In this document: piece after piece, positions 60,301 to 64,000 of the stretch
Layout of the letters: every line of letters begins with the position of its first letter
Numbering within the stretch: the stretch's first letter is position 1
Assembly: GCA_013398955.1 (NCBI GenBank)
Contig: VWPU01002116.1
Span: 1-64,000 of the forward strand
Reading direction: 5' to 3'
Source of the DNA: Callaeas wilsoni
Lineage: Eukaryota; Chordata; Aves; Passeriformes; Callaeidae
DNA: 64,000 bases
Notes under the pieces: model-generated
Database searches by the model: none
Told to the model about the DNA's origin: nothing
Seen by the model: the letters and a program-made list of their open reading frames with translations, nothing else
Made by a program: the position numbers and the translations under genes

Positions 60301-62899
60301 TTGTTCATTACTACTGAAGCAGTGGCTTTCCTAATGAAGAAATCAAACTGGAATCTGACACTTCAGAGTCCGAGTAGCTGCAGAGAACAAAACTATAATG
60401 AAAACAATATACTGGGACCAGAGTTTCACATGTGGTAGCAGTTACTGTCGCCACCTCTCCTCTCCCAGCACTGCCTATCTGCATAATCATGGGCTGCAGA
60501 GCAAGTTCAAAAGGCTTTTCTGCAGAGGAACCCCACACCGCCTCGGCTGCAGCACAGCACATCCCTGCATGGATGCCCAGCAGTTCAGAGCTGAAGACAA
60601 GACCTCGGCTTGCTTCTGTCCAAAAGAACAACAAAACTTGGCCAGTGCACACTGAGAGATAGACCAGCTCTTTTCGGTCAGCTTAGTTGCCTAATTATTT
60701 TGTCAAATCTGTATTAAATACTCCAACTAATTCAAGAATTCTCTGGGCCCCAGATTGCTTGTCCTGCTTTTGCAGGTGTTGTTATTGCTTGGCTGCCACA
60801 GGCAGGATCATAGGCTGAGCAGACTGTAGATCTGATATTATACAACTATTACTATGCTTGCATGTTAATACAACCCTGTATTTAGAGCAAGGATCAACAC
60901 TTGGCTCTAATCCCATAAATTATACTTTGCCACTAGCTTCAGGTGGGCAGGATTTCACCTCAGACTTTTAAAATCAAACACTGTCCACTTGTTTTCAATT
61001 AAATATATATGTATATTCTAGACCAGTATTTTAAATAAAGGAGGAGATCAGCCATGTCCTTTAAAAATCACTTCTGACCCCCTCCAAAAAATTAATTCAG
61101 ACACAAACTACTCCACATGAGAAGAAGGACCCTCAGATGTTTCACTGGAAAGTTAAGTGAAGCAGACATAATAATTACCACACTGTTCCTTCTAGAAGTC
61201 CCTGAAGTGCATTGTGCCGTTACTCAAAAACCGATGCCTTGTGCTCCCTCAGCTGGTTAATTCGTGAACGTTTCCCAGAGCTATGCCGTTACCACTGGCT
61301 GAATTTTCCGCAGCTTGCTCATGTCTTAAATGTGCAAAGATATCTGTCTCTACAAAGAAAGAGCTCGCAGCAGAGATAGCAGAAGAGTGTGTGGAGAAGC
61401 AAAACGACGCACCGTTAGGGCACTGCCTGTGATCTTGACTTGTCTGACGGGGTATCGGAAGATAACAAATGAAAGCAAACATTGACTCTTCCCTCTCATC
61501 TCCACACACTTCATTAGACTTTAGCCTGACAAAACCCTTTTCTTTAAATGAACACCCTTAACCCATAATTCTGCGCTCTCATACAGCACTTCACATGGAA
61601 TTGCAACTAATTCTGGAAAATAGTGTTTTCTACTATGGAATTCCCTAATTGTTATTCTCAATGCAGTTTTATTATTTAAACATTGGCCTGTCAGTGAAAA
61701 GCACACAGGACTGACCACAAGCTCTCAAATACTCAGCCTGTGGAATCCATTCACTGCAATAACCCAGCACAGGCTGAAATAGAAAAGTAGCAAACTTCTC
61801 ATCCACTCAGCTGTGGTTTGTTTGAGGTTTTCCTTGGGATACCAAGAAATTCCATTTTGTCTCTGTACCTTTTTATTACCAAGCAAAATTATTTGCCATT
61901 ATCTTTTATTCAACTATTTCATGTACTTATTGTTCTCTCTTCTTTGCCTTCCCTTCTAGGCAAATCTAACAGAAATTTGGTAGGCCTACTTTCTCTTATT
62001 ATGTTATTGTAAAAATAAAACACAGCTTCAGTATGTTTAATGAAAATATGCAATTAAGTGTCAGTAAAGTAAATTTAATAATTCTGTTTAATTTACACCT
62101 TTGAGTAGATTAAAGCATTATATGCTTTTAGTGTAAGTGGAGATTTCCTTTAGATGCCAAGAAGAAAATGAAGAAAAAGTAGGGCTTTGAAGAACTGAAT
62201 TCTCCAGTGAGCATGTCTTCCATTTTTTGTGATTCTTTATAAATAGCCATGTATATGACAGGTGTCTTTCATGAAAAGTTGTGTTGGATTGTTTGGGCAT
62301 TTTTTAGTATGGTCCTGATATTTGCTTTTGCTGAACAAGGAAGTTGAAATAAGGTCATAGGAATCTAGTTATTTTGTCATGCAAAACTGTCACTAAATAG
62401 GGCTTCTACAAAAGCAGCTTGTACATATAGCACCAACTTGGGAAAAGTAAACATCTTTTTTTTTTCTCCATATCTGAGGCACAGGTAATATTCTACGGAA
62501 ATAACACAACTTATTGTAAGCAATTTGGTACAGGATCTACCTAGAAATCAGATTAAGAAAATTTTGCAGGTGCAGTTGAATTCAGAGGAATGCAGCTATC
62601 TGCCAGAGATCCCTATGGACACTGATTCCTGACTCTCCTTAATTCCAAAGTCGTCTTTATATTAATGAACAAAGAATTGCACAGTCCTCAGAAAGGACTC
62701 TGATTCTTTTCAGAGTTTCTTGAAAGGATAAGGCCAATTTGGCTGGCACAGGAGAATAACAAAACATCAAAGTGAATTGAGTGCAAGTTGACAAAGGAGA
62801 CAAGGTAGCAGCCCTGGCAAATGAAGAATGTGTTTTTCCCTGGGTATGGCGAGGCAGTGGGGATACCAGACCATAATCAGATGTGTTTTAACTTCTGCT

Positions 62900-62921
62900 T
62901 GAAGATCCTTAAGGATCTTCA
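62900..62921. repeat. perfect 22-bp palindrome without spacer
   Basis: The half TGAAGATCCTT is followed at once by its exact reverse complement. There are no mismatches over 22 bases and pairing stops beyond them. It lies in unremarkable non-coding DNA, about 80 bases before an ATG-led 74-codon frame with no recognised similarity. Confidence 0.97.
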
Positions 62922-64000
62922 GCACGAGATATCAGCTTCCAGCCAGCCCTGAAATATAAGCCAAGGTGATGCTCAGGGTCCAAATCATGGTGGTTCATGG
63001 GATGAAGGCCACAAAAAGAGCCGGCCTGCAGATTTTCACCTACATTTCTGGAGCATTTTTAACGTCAGATGGTTCAATAAAACATCTGTACACCTCTGGA
63101 TCATCCTTGCAGATAGCCACATCACATTCTCTAATCAGGGAAAGGAAAACCAGCAAAAGTCTCATAGAACACTACTTCCCCATGGAGTGAATAAAGGAAA
63201 ATAAAAGCCTTTCAACTGACAGAAAAAAAAAATTACGAGAAATTACTTCAAAACATAATGTCTAGCAGCACCTTCTAACAAGCTTCCAGGTAACTCCAGG
63301 GCTCAGTTACAGGTGAATTTGTTAATTTCCAAATATGGTGGGGGCCTAGCTTTACAAATCCATGTTTCAACATCCAGGCTTGTTTAACAGCAGAAACTGT
63401 TGCCTGTTCTACCAAAATGGGAATCCAGTGAAAATCCAATAATACTGTAGAAGCTCCAACAACACTTTCATGGGCTTATTGTAATAATGCATTCTGTGAA
63501 GGAGCTAAGATGAAAAAGAATCTATTCCGAGCAAGCATCTAATCTTAAAATATAAATCCAGTATGTAACAAAACAGTAAAGCAAGTTTAATCTAAAATTT
63601 ATCTCTAATAAATCTGGGGAAGTTGGTTAATAATTTGTTGCATACACTTAAAAAGCAATGGTAGCATCTCCTGATAGATTGCTGCTCTGAAACAATTTTC
63701 TGAAAGAACTGGGGAGGAATGTGCATAAATTGAAAGATGTATGTGACTAGTCTCTCTGTGAGGTGTAGAGAGAATTTAGATCCACCTTTTTGTCAGGTGA
63801 TCTGCTAATCTGGTTACAAAGCTGAAATATGCCAATAGAGACCTTAAGACTCAGACTCTGATGCAGAGAATTACATTGTACTTCGAATGCTTCACATTCA
63901 CCTAACACTAGGAATACAGGATTTACAACACAAAAATGTTCCTATCCCTCTTTACCATATGAGGATGCTAAATTTTCCCTTTCATCATTCTGCTCACTGG

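Larger units (their letters stand above)
54846..64000. other. non-coding DNA with small duplications and a palindrome
   Basis: No supported gene. It contains the 17-bp and 48-bp tandem duplications, a T run at 55979-55995, a motif-rich block at 56000-56230 and the 22-bp palindrome at 62900-62921, all listed separately. Open frames of up to 134 codons (58406-58810 +) have no recognisable domain and overlap frames on the other strand. Confidence 0.5.

Overview
The window looks like gene-poor nuclear DNA from a bird. The evidence is the repeat content. There are several CR1 LINE copies, some ending in the ATTCTATG-type tail found on avian CR1, and two solo LTRs whose 3' ends match the general layout of LTRs common in bird genomes. 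I cannot name the species or chromosome. This is vertebrate DNA, so bacterial features such as operons, ribosome binding sites and CRISPR arrays do not apply. I found no protein-coding gene I can support. The short open frames scattered through the window are chance frames, readings across simple repeats, or decayed CR1.

Layout. Bases 1-310 are a dense CpG island with G-quadruplex-type G-runs, probably the promoter or first exon edge of a gene lying mostly outside the window or split by a very long intron. Bases 310-720 may hold 5' leader or first-intron sequence, but no exon can be fixed. From 720 to the end the DNA is mostly A+T-rich and non-coding, as in a long intron or intergenic desert. 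Within it are: a nested CR1 composite (5420-7585) with a recognisable but broken reverse transcriptase; CR1 tails at 12076-12308 and 18096-18311, both fused to the same non-CR1 leader; CR1 copies at 20445-21027 and 41878-42540; and CR1 scraps near 30457 and 54756. One solo LTR lies at about 29625-30454 with an internal 60-bp minisatellite that is interrupted by a single N. A second, ERVL-like solo LTR lies at 35931-37029 with an internal 50-bp array. A 294-bp (CCTT)n tract sits at 48061-48354.

The observations most worth checking are: the shared leader on two CR1 tails (a possible CR1-tailed SINE or chimeric family); the 22-bp perfect palindrome at 62900-62921; the palindrome pair at 17891-17946; the probable assembly collapse at 30149; the CCTT tract ending in a splice-acceptor-like CAG; two fresh tandem duplications; and three A+T-rich blocks rich in homeodomain-type motifs that could be conserved enhancers. 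I saw no evidence of a new multi-gene biological system.
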